From Ceratobasidium sp. AG-K (taxonomy: Eukaryota > Basidiomycota > Agaricomycetes > Cantharellales > Ceratobasidiaceae), in NCBI GenBank assembly GCA_037039685.1, contig JAWNGF010000002.1, positions 1,984,001 through 2,048,000 of the forward strand: a stretch of 64,000 nt of DNA, written 5' to 3'. A program made the translations under genes and the position numbers. Below are positions 39,392-50,885 of this stretch, one piece after another (positions within the stretch are counted from its first letter, which is position 1; each line of letters begins with the position of its first letter). Below the pieces are notes generated by a model. The model was not told where the DNA came from. It saw only the letters and a program-made list of their open reading frames with translations, and ran no database searches.

Positions 39392-40357
39392 TTAGTTGAT
39401 CGGTGATGGCGAAGAAAGGCCAAGTCGCCCACTGGGAGCGGCCGAGTTAAACGAGCCGTTCATCCCAAGGTTGTTTCCCATAGAGGCCGATCGAGGGGGG
39501 AAAGTAGACGAATGGCCGTTGAGGTCATTGACTGATCGCCGGGACAGATAGGAAGAATTTGGGGAGCCGCCCCCGCCGAGAAAGTTGGGGACAAGCCGGT
39601 TTGAGCCCGACGTAGGCAAAGGATTCAGTAACAGGGTCGCGTTCGAATGCGAGTGAGGAGGAAGCGCAGTCGGATGATTGTTCACCCCCGGTGCTGGTGA
39701 CGCAAAGCCGTTAGATCCAAAGCCGAGCAGCCCTCCCTCGTCGCGGGGAGTGGTCGCAGCGTTCCCAAACGAGGGAGATCCGCTGGGTGGGAGCAAGAGC
39801 GGGTCACGCGAGTGCATCGAGGGCAGGCGCTGGCTCGAGTAGTCGTAGTTGACTCCATGCGGGTAGGGCGAGCTTGAGCCGGACGAGGTGCGCGAGACAG
39901 GATCTTCGTGGAGATAGTGATCGCCAGAGGGAGGCCACTGCTGGACAGAGTTGCCATTCCAGGTGGGGTGAGAGACTCCGCTAGAGCCAGAGGGCGATGG
40001 AGTGCTCCGGTCAGAGTAATGGTCGGGAGAGCCGGTCAAGCCGTCGCCGACCTTGGGCGTGAGCTTGCCAGGGTCGCGACCAGTGGGGCCGCGACCGAGC
40101 GGCTGACGATCGGAGGGTGGAAGTGAGAGCATTTGGCGCAGACGGTAGTTCTCGGTTTCGAGGATCTCGACGCGGCTCTCGAGGTCGTACAGGTGAGCGG
40201 CACGACGTGCACGGAACGCCCGTTGTACATCGCGGGCCCGATTGGGTGGTAGATTGTCATTGCGCTTGCGGCCACGCTTGGAAGCTGGGACAGAGGCAAT
40301 ATCTGGGATAAAGTCAGTCGGAGCCGCTCCAACTTGCGTGGCGCACGTACCAGTCAT
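39392..40357 (-). CDS. bZIP transcription factor
   Basis: I place the start at the ATG at 40357, just before an intron (donor GTACGT, acceptor ATCCCAG). Splicing yields MTDIASVPASKRGRKRNDNL. A longer in-frame start near 40480 is possible. The bZIP region is NLPPNRARDVQRAFRARRAA followed by a short zipper HLYDLESRVEILETENYRLR. The rest is Ser/Pro/Gly-rich with putative activation-type composition, ending RLGLSSPSPIN. The QRAFRxR part resembles the Yap1/Pap1 class, but the residue four before Gln is Ala rather than the usual Asn, and an Asn lies two positions earlier. It is a nuclear DNA-binding regulator; targets are unknown. Confidence 0.83.
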   Translation of the reverse strand: MTGTCATQVGAAPTDFIPDIASVPASKRGRKRNDNLPPNRARDVQRAFRARRAAHLYDLESRVEILETENYRLRQMLSLPPSDRQPLGRGPTGRDPGKLTPKVGDGLTGSPDHYSDRSTPSPSGSSGVSHPTWNGNSVQQWPPSGDHYLHEDPVSRTSSGSSSPYPHGVNYDYSSQRLPSMHSRDPLLLPPSGSPSFGNAATTPRDEGGLLGFGSNGFASPAPGVNNHPTALPPHSHSNATLLLNPLPTSGSNRLVPNFLGGGGSPNSSYLSRRSVNDLNGHSSTFPPRSASMGNNLGMNGSFNSAAPSGRLGLSSPSPIN

Positions 40358-40746
40358 GGCCGGCAGAAGGGGTGGGGATGCAAGTACTGAAGCCAGGGTG
40401 GCGAGTGTTAGGGGTGTTGGGTGGGTTGGACTGGGGGGAGATACGTTGAAATGGCTGCGACGCGGGCCTTTTGAGCACATAGGGGACCGGCTGTTTCGTC
40501 GCACACGGAAACACCGGTGAGATCCCAGACCCTCAAGACCCTGAAATCCAAGATAATGGACGAACCGCTCCTTCGGCAAACGCCACAAAGCTGCGCGCCT
40601 CCGCCGCGGCTTTTTGGATCCGTGATCCGTATCCGACACGATTCGCAACGTCACGGGATCACATCTTTCGTGTTCATTCTGACCTCAGGCCTGTACTAAC
40701 AAGTCCCACGTTTTACGCGTGGCAAAACCTCTCCCCGGACACTATC

Positions 40747-43268
40747 CTACAGATGCTTCCCAAGATGATCGTCCTCTGCATCCGCCGTGCCTTTGAGCCA
40801 CGCCTTGACGAACCCAATCTCCTGTCTGTGGATGGCCTGGATATGCGGTGGCTCCGCTCTGTGCGGCTCAATCCCATTTTCGTCGTGATGATGCACTCCC
40901 GCTATAACCAGTTAACGACATCCAGACCATGGTAGGCGCACTTACTGCGAATGAGCTTGAACGGACGCAGAATGGTATCGTCGCGCTGGGGTGCATGCGG
41001 GCTGTGCGGGGTTGCCGGCAGCCAGGGATCCTCTGCATATACCCAGGTTAGTAATTGTCGGTTCCGAACGGTATCCACCCACCATCTCCATCGATAAACG
41101 CCAGCCGATCAGCCGCGAGGGTATAATCGCCTAGAGCATTCACCACGGTCACGTTTGGCCATGCAGGCACCGCAAAGTACTTCCCAGCCGGAAAAGCCTG
41201 CGTACGTTGTCAGTTCCGTGCATGTTCTGGCCCCAAAGCCCCTTGCCTGTTTGCATATCGCCGAGGTATAGTCGAGCGTCAGTCGTCTCGAGACTATGCT
41301 CGGATACGCCTTGGTTGGCGGCGCTCCCTATGAACATATGAGTAACTAGTCCAGATCTCAAAAAACACCAGAATTACCATGAAGTAACCCCACTCTGTGC
41401 AAACCTAATGCAGATCGTGTAAGCTCGACCTCCTATGTTGTAGCCCAGCCTACCTGGAAGGCCCAAGCCCTCCACTCCTGGTCCAGATCGGTCAATTGAA
41501 ATTTCGAATCGTCCCTGGTTCCAAAGCACTTCCCAGTCAAGTAAACGGTAGGGAATCAATCGGTAAAGCAAAACAGCGACAGTCAACTTGATTTGAAATC
41601 CACAATGCAAGTCTAATATTCTTACCTCTTCAACGGTCTTCGGACAACGTGACACGATCTCCTGCTCCACCCAATTGAGTACCAACTACAAACTCTATAC
41701 CATGCTTGACTTGCCTCTCGAACCCATTTTGCATAATGGGACACCACCGCAGGAACACGCACCCATCCTAGCGTGCTATCAGCTCCGCCACCGCCGAGCA
41801 CGGCACAGAATCGCGACCACTCATCGCTCCCTACTGCACTATCCCAGTTCTGGCCCTGCACATAACCGACTGGCGTCATCAAAACAGACACAAAGTCCTT
41901 TCGGCCGAGCCTTAGTGTTCAGGAGTAGCTTCTCTAAGCAAGATGAAACCCACTTGATTAGACTCAAGCTCTTGTAATCCAAACCATGATTTCAAAGAGT
42001 TAGCGAGCACTCGAGTAGACAGGATGTCATCGATTGCTTGGATGGCTGTCGTCAAGTGAGCGACGCACACTGGGTCGGCGGTCCGCCGGACTGCGTCAGC
42101 GTATTCCCAGTAATCTATAGCCGCACTGAACTCGCATCAGCTTCGGTTCCGCATACCAACCAATCAAGCTCCTTACTGGGTAACCGCGCTGGAAGCAATG
42201 GCGCCAAATACCAAGTGAGGGTACAGAACGCGCATATGCGCCGCCCGAGCACCCGCGTACGAGCCCTGTTCGACACGCAAATACAAATGAGCAAGAAACT
42301 CTCCCCTGATCATGCTTTGCACAATACCCCATAGTAGATCCACTTGGACTCAGGAGCGGTCACGTTATGATCCAGCCCGTCTATCTTAACGTTTGCAATG
42401 AAATTAGCAGAGTCTTCGAGTGCTTGAGCATTGTTGAGCCATCTGATGGGCGATCGTCAGTTGGCAGGAGGTACGCCACCGAGAGGCGAGAGGCAACGTT
42501 ACCTCAACGAGTCCGTGGAAAAGTCGTCGACGGGTATCGATTCCCCATAGTATCGGTGCTCGAGCACGATGCCTGCCGATCCTATTTCAGACCGACATCG
42601 GTGCATAGAAGTGCGGATACGAACCTAGACCCTTGGTTGCGTTCGCAAGTATTGCCAAAATTCCAGTTTGCAAAAACGGAAGCCTACGGTTAACAAGGTT
42701 CATTCAGTCATTAATCATTGTTGTGCTCGGTCGGTGTCCTTACACGACAACCAGCACATCTTTACTTACCTGTCTTCGCCGGATGTTTCACCTCCATCCA
42801 ACAGAAACACCGGTCCCCCTGGCTCGTAATAATCCTTGTTCACCCAGAACCTGTAACCAAACAATAAGCTCCCATTCAGTTCATTCATAGCCCGTCGTTA
42901 TCCGCGGCGATACGGTCCTCGAGCGGGCAACGCGCGCGCGAACACAAGAAGCAAGAGAATTGTTTCACGACTTGCCTCTGGCCAAATGTCTTGTTCACAG
43001 TCTTGTCAAAGTGGTCCAGCGGCTGTACAAAGTACTGTGCCTGGGGATAACCTTTTCCTCCCAGTACACGTTGCTCGCCTTGGGTAGTCAAAAATGTGTT
43101 GGTGCGTTTGTTTTTCTGCAAGTTCCACATGTTGATGCCTTGGCTTCCGAACCGAGTCGGCAAGTTGTTCTTGTCGTGATGCCCAACCGGTGCATTTCCA
43201 GTAGGTGTTCCAGAGCTCAACATCGGCAGAGAAAAAAGCAAACCTAGTAGGCCCAGCTTGGTAGTCAT
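40747..43268 (-). CDS. Serine peptidase, family S28 (prolyl carboxy/aminopeptidase type)
   Basis: Signal peptide: MTTKLGLLGLLFSLPMLSSG. Then YFVQPLDHFDKTVNKTFGQR, FWVNKDYYEPGGPVFLLDGG, GIVLEHRYYGESIPVDDFST and SKWIYYG. The catalytic-serine block GSYAGARAAHMRVLYPHLVF follows. Near the C-terminus LAFIDGD...DPWLPATPHSP holds the Asp region, and TGVHHHDENG holds the His region; reaching the latter needs a final intron (donor GTAAGT). The gene ends DAEDDHLGKHL at 40747. The full Ser-Asp-His set is therefore present. The substrate class (bonds after proline) is family knowledge. It is a secreted or vacuolar enzyme and many short exons are needed. Confidence 0.87.
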
Positions 43269-43420
43269 TGCAAGAATCCACCCAACGTTGAGCTGAGAAC
43301 GCGGTCGAGTTTAGCAATAGATCGAGACCCTGTGCTGACTGATAATTAGTGTGTGTTGTTCGCATTGGATATGATTAGTGTCCCATAAATTACATCTCAT
43401 GTCTAGTGTTGTATGTATTC

Positions 43421-45681
43421 CTATGCTACTCCAGTCTTCTCGGACTCATTAGTATGTTTGTTGTCTTCCTCCTTGTGTCCCACAATGCCAATACCACGAA
43501 GAAAGATCAACGTGAGTACGAGGGCTGAAGCACTATAATTAGTATGCGGGGTCGACTAAACGGGCAAGTATTCAATCCCACATACCCACAATGCCGAACC
43601 CAAAGCATGTCCAAAACGCGGCCCGATAGCCGCGCAAAAGTGAACCTAGTTCGTCGCCCGTTTCACGTTGCGCCTTGCGCCGAACACTGTCGCTGACTAC
43701 GCTCGCAATTGCCAAACCAAACGCTGTGCCAAGCTGCAACAGAGCTTAGCTTGAATTAGATAGCCTGCAAGTTCAGCGAGCTCACCTGATTCACTGTATT
43801 AAAGATTCCACCTGCAAGACTCTGCTCATGCGGGAGTGCAATCTTGGCAACAAACAACGATCCGGTTGCGAACATACTGTTCACATAATCTTAGTGCCGG
43901 TCTCTTCAGCTAAATATCGTGCTTACAAGTCTGCACCAAACACGACCACAGCTGCGGCGGGAAATCCAAAGGTCCAGTACGACGCAGACGGAACTATAAC
44001 CGCGAATAGCAACGACGCCAGCGCAGTGAAGAAGCATCCAAATGCTACCCTTGGCTGTGAGCTCAGTACTGCATGCTGGGTCGGAAATACACACCAATCA
44101 GCGCCGTTCCGGAGATCCGCCCAACGACCAACGCAACAACGAGCTATGGCACACAGTTAGCCGAAAGTCCAATACTCGGAGTTTAGTTCACAAACATTGC
44201 ACAGCAGTCCGCTGACTGTCATGGGAAGGATGCGCACCGTGGTACCGATCTAGTGATGGCAACAAATCAGCGATCGAGCAGCCTTGAAGCACATCCCGAC
44301 TGACCGGCGAAACGTGCTTGTATTCTTGATAGCTACAACGCAACTGATTAAATCGCGGGGGTATTAGCCTTAACCATTGATACCTACTAGAGCTATGTCT
44401 CTGTTAGTTGAGCTGAACCTGAGCTCAAAGCCTCAAACTCACAGTTACAAAGAATAGCCAGGTCGTAAAGCACGACCAATCGAAGAATACGATCAGCTGC
44501 ATAACTGCAAAACGACCTTTGGCACGAGTCCACAGCCCCAAACTCATCAATGGGGGACGGGTCGTGCGTGTTTCGAGGTACCGCTCCCAAGCAATGAAAC
44601 AACCCAATAACAGAATTGAGACAACCAAAACGACAGGAATATCTACAACCTGTAAGCAACGGTACCATCGGCTGAGTGCGTATATGCTTACAAGGGGTGC
44701 GCCAACCATTCTTTGCGGAGGACGATTGAGCTAGGGCAAATGTCAAGAGTACAAGAGCCGTGGCCGACAATGCAGCTCCGATCCAATCAATACGCCGGTC
44801 TTTTTCTTGAGACGGTTTGTCCTTGTGTATCGCGAGCGTGGCCGCAAGCATCGTAATTGCAGCGATTCCGGCACTGACATAGAACACCCCTCGCCATGCG
44901 ACGCTATCACAGGTTAGTAATAAATAAGGGTAGTCAATCGATATGTCATACCTCGTAAATTCCGTCATGACGCCGCCAATCACAAACCCAATCGCGCCCC
45001 CAAGAGGGGCACCAGCACTAAAAGTAGCAAACGCGATGGAACGAGCTCTGGAAGGAGGAAACTCATGGGCAAGAATACCGATCTGTTGGTAGATGTGAGT
45101 AACGTACTTGGCGTCATCGCTCGAAGACTTACCGCAGACGGAACAGTAGCAGCGGAACCCATTCCATGTAGCGCTCGCATAACGTTCAGGGCAATCGAGT
45201 TGGGCGCAAAGCCGCTGCCAATGGACCAGGCCAAAGACCACAACGTTCCAAGCAGAAACACTTTTTTACGTCCAAAAAGATCCGCAAGCCGACCGAACAA
45301 GAGCAGGAAGCATCCCTAATGAGTGGTAAGGCATGGGATCTAAAGGCTAGGACCATATAAGCCCACTTACCGAGGTTAGAGCATACGAGGATACCAGCCA
45401 TTGAAGCTGCGCTTGAGAGATGCCGAGGTTGACTCCAATGTCTGGCAGAGCAATAGAAATAGAAGCCCCAGACATGACCTAATAAGATACGGTTATCAGA
45501 CAAGCACTTATCTCAGTGATCTATTACTCACATTGTTCACCATAGCGAGAGTGCACGCCAGGGTAATAACCACTCCGCGAGCCAACCCAACTGGAGGCGC
45601 TGACTCTTCTCCCAAAGTACTCGTCGATTGACGCGTAACTGGTGCAGTCTCGGGCGAGTCCAAGCCTTTCGCCTCTGCCAT
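43421..45681 (-). CDS. Major facilitator superfamily transporter, DHA-type
   Basis: The start at 45681 gives MAEAKGLDSPETAPVTRQST, then GVVITLACTLAMVNN. Transmembrane blocks follow: ISIALPDIGVNLGISQAQLQ, the MFS motif A GRLADLFGRKKVFLLGTLW, ALNVMRALHGMGSAATVPSA, RARSIAFATFSAGAPLGGAI and WRGVFYVSAGIAAITMLAAT. The second half includes LLGCFIAWERYLETRTTRPP and FAVMQLIVFFDWSCFTTWL. It ends IGIVGHKEEDNKHTNESEK then TGVA. The pattern fits fungal DHA2-like drug:H+ antiporters, and 12-14 helices are likely. The substrate is unknown. It is 345 bp from the divergent POP4 gene. Confidence 0.85.
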
Positions 45682-46025
45682 AATAGAGCCGAGTGGAGTT
45701 GAGATTCTGAGGCCAAGAACATTTCCTCCGTGTTATTATAACTCGTGGATCAATGTTTTGGCGCTTTAGTAACGACCTTAGTAAGGTGAGTAAGACACAA
45801 GTAAGACGGCAAGGAAAACCCTTGTGCGTCGACGAGTCAATCGGGCTTGGGGCCGCAGATGATGCGGATGTCAATGCAAACCGTTCCCAAGATGGTTCGA
45901 GATACTCACAATAATTAACCGGCCGCAGCCATCAGTCCACTTTCGTGCCACATCATGGCGAGACGGGGGAAAGAATTTGGGTTAGGTAAGCGCCCCTCGA
46001 GTAGACGTCGACGACGACCCCGAAA

Positions 46026-46949
46026 ATGTCCGCGGAGCAACCGGTTGACATCTACCAAACAAAAAATCAGGGAGCCGGGTCGAGTACATCCACAGCTGCT
46101 GCGGACATAGTCATCGGTAATCTCGGCGTAGTCCTAGGTACGAACGAGGCCGAAAATGTGTTTGCGACACGAGCCAAAGGGAGGCCAATGATCTTGGACA
46201 ATCCTCGAAAAGAAAGCCGGTCCCGGTTAATACAAAAGTCCAAGCTTGCTCGAGTGAATGAAGACAAGCGGAAACGAAAACAGAATTTACAAGGTGGAAA
46301 GGAGCGGCTGACTCCGAAAGTTGTCATCAAAGGTTTAAGGTAAGTGACATCTGAAGCAATTATATTCCATATTATAATCCGACATACGTAGGTACTCGAC
46401 GTTTTTGGACATCCATAGGTTATGGCTAGGGTACATGTCAGAACTACTAAACCTTTCCACACTTTCGTCTATCGATGGACCACTCGATACCTATCTCTCG
46501 TCTCATGCAACTGGGATGCAAACCAAACTGGTCAAGGCCGATTTCCACGGCTGCAAGATAGCACGTAAGATCCAACTATACTCACTCAATTCACCGCCCC
46601 ACCCCCCTTACCACTACTCCGCAGTGAAGGCGAGCAAGTGCCCGAATCTAGTCGGCTCTAGAGGGATAGTTATTGAAGAAACAGCCAATGTGTTCCGCGT
46701 GATAACAGCCGAAGATAGAGTAAAAGGTAGGTTATTGATCCCCGTCTATCTCGCTCGGACGAAGAGTAACCTACGCTTTGTAAAGTGCTCCCGAAACAAA
46801 ACTCCATATTTACATTCGCGATCGCCCTTAAGCCCGAACAAGATGATAGCCCACAAATACAGTTTGAGCTACATGGGAACCAGTTTCGGTATAGAGCGGA
46901 GGACCGGGCGTCTCGCAAGTTTAAGCATAAAGAGACCGTCGAACTGTAG
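46026..46949 (+). CDS. POP4: RNase P/MRP protein subunit POP4 (Rpp29)
   Basis: The N-terminal exon (MSAEQPVDIYQTKNQG) ends in a Lys/Arg-rich segment. After an intron the Rof/RNase P p29 domain follows: RLWLGYMSELLNL, MQTKLVKADFHGCKIA, then VKASKCPNLVGSRGIVIEET and ANVFRVITAEDRVK. The last exon, in another frame, reads VLPKQNSIFTFAIALKPEQD and FELHGNQFRYRAEDRASRKF, ending KHKETVEL. This order and the SKCPNLVG..GI...T block are diagnostic of Pop4/Rpp29. It is a nuclear subunit shared by RNase P (tRNA 5' maturation) and RNase MRP. Confidence 0.9.
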
Positions 46950-47547
46950 TCACGTAAGGCGCCTTGACGCTGGAGCAGCTATTCCTTTTCGTGTGCGGAG
47001 AATGTGGTCGATAAACGCCACAGACGGGTGGACGCGCCTGTTTCGCGCTTCGACTGCCGGGTGTAGTCAAAGCGAGCGCGATGCGAGCATGCGGCATATT
47101 TCTCTCCTAGTGTTTATTGCTTCATATATGCTCAATAGAATTCGATCGCAGCCACCATCTAGGCCAAGAATTATTGACATAACCATGTGGTAATGTTAAC
47201 ACTTTGGGGTCATGCATACACTAAAAGGCGATGGGACGCTGGCGGAGCAACGTACCTCCGAACTAGATCTATCACTTGACGGGCGTACGGAAGAAGGGCG
47301 GGTCAAAGTAGACATGTGGGCCACAATGGGTGGAAGATCTCGCGCCACCCGAAACAGGACATCCTTGCTCGCGTGCGCACTAAAATTCGCACAGCGCCAA
47401 CTGAAACGATGGGAGCAGGACGGCACATCCGCTTACTCCCGGTGGAGTCGGATCGAAACACGCTAGAGTGATCGACGAATGATGAGCGCGATGGCCCTAG
47501 AATTTTGACATGAATACGATGAATACGGGAAAATCTAGGTACACCAA
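46950..47547. other. Convergent intergenic region
   Basis: Lies between the 3' ends of POP4 and the ATP synthase subunit g gene. Short open frames exist on both strands but none has recognisable sequence. I see nothing else here. Confidence 0.5.
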
Positions 47548-48114
47548 TTAGTTGAGCTTGTAGCCCACGATGTGCCTCCGTCCGACTAGAAACCAAATTA
47601 ATTTTCGACCGCTTCACGATATCACACACGACTTACTCATTTGACCAATATGGAAAATCCCATACGCCTCAATCCCATACAACGCGACCTTGGCCCACTC
47701 TCCAGACTGTGCAATCTCCCTCCAGTATGCGGGGTTCTTGGCACGCTCGAATAAAGTACGATAGACAGACGTGAACGCCTCGGCTGATTGGGGAGGTGCG
47801 AGCCCTTCAGCGATGTACACCTGGCGAAGGAACGCGCGTGCGACGGCGAGATTGTACGTCACAGGTTCACGATACGCTAGCCCAGACCCTAATCAACACC
47901 GGAATTGCCCAAAATCTACTCCAAGCTCACCTCCAAGCCAGCCCCCAACATGTTCCCCAACCCTTCCGCCAACCTGCTTGGACACCTCAAACGCCTTTTC
48001 CGCCTGTTTCTGGGCGACGCTCAGGGCCTGCTGAGCAGTCTCCTGCGCTGATTTAGTCGATGCTTGACGTATTTGCATACGCTGGGAAGCGCGGAACAAC
48101 TGCGTGCGCAACAT
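47548..48114 (-). CDS. ATP20: Mitochondrial F1Fo-ATP synthase subunit g
   Basis: The start at 48114 gives a presequence-like MLRTQLFRASQRMQIRQAST, then QQALSVAQKQAEKAFEVSKQ and VGGRVGEHVGGWLG. The conserved core is VARAFLRQVYIAEGLAPPQS and WAKVALYGIEAYGIFHIGQM, containing the GxxxG-like membrane helix. The final exon, reached by a GTAAGT intron, reads IGRRHIVGYKLN and ends at 47548. This matches Atp20/subunit g, a small inner-membrane subunit important for ATP synthase dimers and cristae shape. It is divergent from the uricase gene, 360 bp away. Confidence 0.9.
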
Positions 48115-48474
48115 TTTTGGTTTGTAGAGATGGACGGTGAGAGAAAATACGGGAAACCCCGGGATCTCCGGCATTAGGTTCGTCAGGGCTCAGGTTCCGG
48201 TCTGAAAGTAGCACGTGATCGGAACTAACGACTGATTTACTTGTTTAACCGTGACCCTGGATGTCGGCCGACACAGCTCGTTCGCCGTAGCGGCTCGGTG
48301 CGCTGAGCAGAAGGAATTCTGTGGGTTACAGCTCCGCATCGGCGGCGGACGGCCTAAGTATCAGTTCATATCTATGCCTCGTATCGCTATCTTGCTGATC
48401 CAATCGCAGAGGCACTATATAGCTCCTATCGCTCGGTGCCTCTCCGCCAAACCTCGATCTCGACACGAACAGCC

Positions 48475-49789
48475 ATGTCTTCTCTTACCGCTGCACGCTA
48501 CGGAAAGGACAAGGCAAGGTTCCCACATTAATTATCGACGAGAATTAACCGAGGGCTCAGGTCCGAGTGTTCCGCATTGTTCGCGAGGGCGATAAGCACT
48601 CTGTTGTGGAGTACATCGTGCGTGCATTGCTAGAAGGTGATATTGCGACCAGCTATACCCAGGCAGATAACAGCGTGGTCGTCGCAACTGATTCGAGTAA
48701 GTGAATCGAACAACTTTATCGATCGAGTACTCATCACGATCTTGTAGTCAAAAATACCTGTTATGGTACGTCCTATGGGGGTATATGCAGCATGACTAAT
48801 GCCCTCCCGCACAGTCATTGCAAAGACGTCCCCGCATGTCCTCTCTCCAGAGCTCTATGCGCTGCACCTTGGGACGCACTTTGTGACCAAGTATCCGCAC
48901 ATTCACAAGGCTTTATCACTGTCGAACAGCTTAAGTGGACACGCATTTCGGTCGATGGGAGTCCACACAAGCACTCGTTTGTTCGCGATGGCGACGAAAA
49001 AATTGTTGTCGATGTGGAGGTTGACGCTACGGCTGGTAAGGATAAAGTATCCGCCAGAGTTAGCGCTGGGATCAAGGACCTGCTCGGTATGTCGGCCCGA
49101 CTTTGACGTGTCGATACTGACTCTGGGGTAGTGCTCAAGAGCACGGGTTCGGCATTTGAAGGGTTCGTACGTGACGAGTACACGACGCTCGTAGGCGAGT
49201 ATTCGAATGGAACCATATTCCGATTCCTGACGGTGTGCCTTACAAACCAGAGGTTGACGATCGGATTTTCTCGACATCGATTGACCTAGACTATAGCGTT
49301 AAGCTCCCCAGTGAGCCTCTGACAATCGATAGACTGGGAGAAGTAGGCAAGGCAGCCAAGTTTGCTGAGCTGCAGCAGAGCGTGCGCAAAATCACACTCG
49401 AGACATTTGCGACCGACGAAAGTGCCAGCGTGCAGGTGCGTATATGTAGTTTCCTACGTCATTTCGTCATACTGACGTGGGTTGGTTTGGCAGGCCACGA
49501 TGTACAAGATGTCGCAAACGTTTATTGCAGAAAACGCGACGGCTGAGTCTATTTCGTACAGGTTACCGAACAAGCACTACATCCCGGTCCCGTAAGTCTA
49601 GGATGCAGGGTTGAATGATTCGTTCTGATTTCTATCAGGCTCGACTATATCGGACTGGCCAACTCGAAGCCCAAAGATGCCGAAGTGTTTACGCCGGTTG
49701 ATGCACCAAGGTAAGTGCATCGGTCCCGGTGGAGCGCCAACTGACGTATCGACAGCGGCTACATCACTGCGACCGTCTCGCGTGGATGA
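48475..49789 (+). CDS. uaZ: Uricase (urate oxidase), intact copy
   Basis: MSSLTAARYGKDK joins to VRVFRIVREGDKHSVVEYIV through a GC-AG intron (48514-48560). Then VVATDSIKNTCY, IAKTSPHVLSPELYALHLGT, FEGFVRDEYTTLVE joined by a second GC-AG intron (49195-49250) to VDDRIFSTSIDLDYSV, FATDESASVQATMYKM and LPNKHYIPVPLDYIGL. All residues known from Aspergillus uricase are present: the Lys in YGKDK, Thr-Asp in ATDS, Phe in SAFEGF, Arg in DDRIF, VQ in VQATM, and Asn and His in PNKHY. The enzyme oxidises urate to 5-hydroxyisourate, without a cofactor, in purine degradation. It ends TATVSRG, which is not a clear PTS1 peroxisomal signal, unlike many fungal uricases. Confidence 0.93.
48514..48560 (+). other. 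GC-AG intron 1 of the uricase gene
   Basis: Starts GCAAGG, ends GGCTCAG, 47 nt. It joins YGKDK (phase 0) to VRVFRIV, the invariant uricase N-terminus. The overlapping GT at 48519 would break the frame. Confidence 0.8.
49195..49250 (+). other. GC-AG intron in the uricase gene (urate-Arg region)
   Basis: Starts GCGAGT, ends AAACCAG, 56 nt. It joins YTTLV-E-VDDRIFSTS in register with known uricases (YTTLKETWDRILSTD). Reading through would insert about 19 residues absent from the family, and the nearby GT donor gives a wrong frame. Confidence 0.77.
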
Positions 49790-50075
49790 CAGGAGCGGGA
49801 TTAAGTCGGGTGGGGCGGTGGGGTAGCCTAGACTCGTAGCCCCTAAATACGGAATAATTGGAGTAAAAAAGGAAATTTTGTGTATTATATAAGCACCGAT
49901 AGTGAGAGCTGAGCTCGATTCCTTGCCTCTCCCGATGCGCGGACTGGGCGCTGCCACGTGACACATGTAGCCGGCCCACACTCCACTAGTATGAAGCTCC
50001 CCTCGGGCCCCATAATAGCCCCTCTCCTCGTCTGCACTCCACCCGAGATCCATAATACCCCTTGACGCTGCAACT

Positions 50076-50885
50076 ATGGGAGGAGATCATGCCTGTCCCA
50101 TCTGCCAGGCGACATTTACTCGTCCTCAACATGTCGCCCGACACATGCGTTCGCGTAAGTTGCCATTTCAACTCGGCCGTCACCGTCCGTCTCATCTTCC
50201 GGATCGATGGACAGATACCGGCGACCGTCCGTACAAGTGCGCCATCTGCAACGATTCGTTTGGACGCAGGTAAGCTCTGCGGCCCAGCCCCATCTTTTCT
50301 ATTGCGACTCGAGCGCACGTGACCCTGACGACGGTATGATGTAGCGACCTTTTAAAGCGCCATGAGAAAAAGATGCATTCAGGCACAGTGTCGTCGGCCA
50401 GTACACCGACAACGGGCAAAAACAAATTTGATGCACAGTTTTCTAAAGCTGTAAAACGACCACAACATTTCCCATATGGGGACTCGTCGGGTACCACTTC
50501 GACAGGGTCGGGTTCCGGCTCGGGTGCAGACAGCGTGCCCTCGCTCCAACACCCAGCGAGACCGAAACCCCGTTCTGATTACGACTCCAACTCGGACTCA
50601 CGCTCGCGGTCCCGATCCCGGTCCCTCTCTCCACTTCGCAGACAAGAAGCCCTCCAAGATCATGACGAGCTCATTTCGAGCGACGACGAGCCTAGCGGGA
50701 CCAAATACCGACGCCTTTCCGACCCCTCGGGCGTGTCCCGGATGGACACCGACTCTCGCAAATCACCCATGTCGGTCGCCTCGTCACTGACCTACGCGCG
50801 CCCGTCCAATTATCGTCATTCGACTCGAGATGTTCCCTTAATGACGTCATCTATGCATGGCACCGAATCTGTGCGTGCGACGTGA
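50076..50885 (+). CDS. C2H2 zinc-finger protein, possibly the N-terminal part of a fusion with the following uricase-like domain
   Basis: Exon 1 MGGDHACPICQATFTRPQHV then ARHMRS joins via an intron to HTGDRPYKCAICNDSFGR, and via another to SDLLKRHEKKMHSG: two classic C2H2 fingers with a TGDRP linker. The rest is Ser/Gly/Arg-rich and disordered (TSTGSGSGSGADS; an alternating Ser-Arg tract around 50593-50625), with no fungal_trans domain. Without further splicing the frame ends VRAT at TGA 50883-50885. That TGA lies inside a good candidate intron (50882-50931, donor GTGAAG). If spliced, the same frame continues into the uricase-like exons. The protein is therefore either a 200-odd-residue DNA-binding protein or the front of a zinc-finger/uricase-like fusion. 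Confidence 0.72.
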
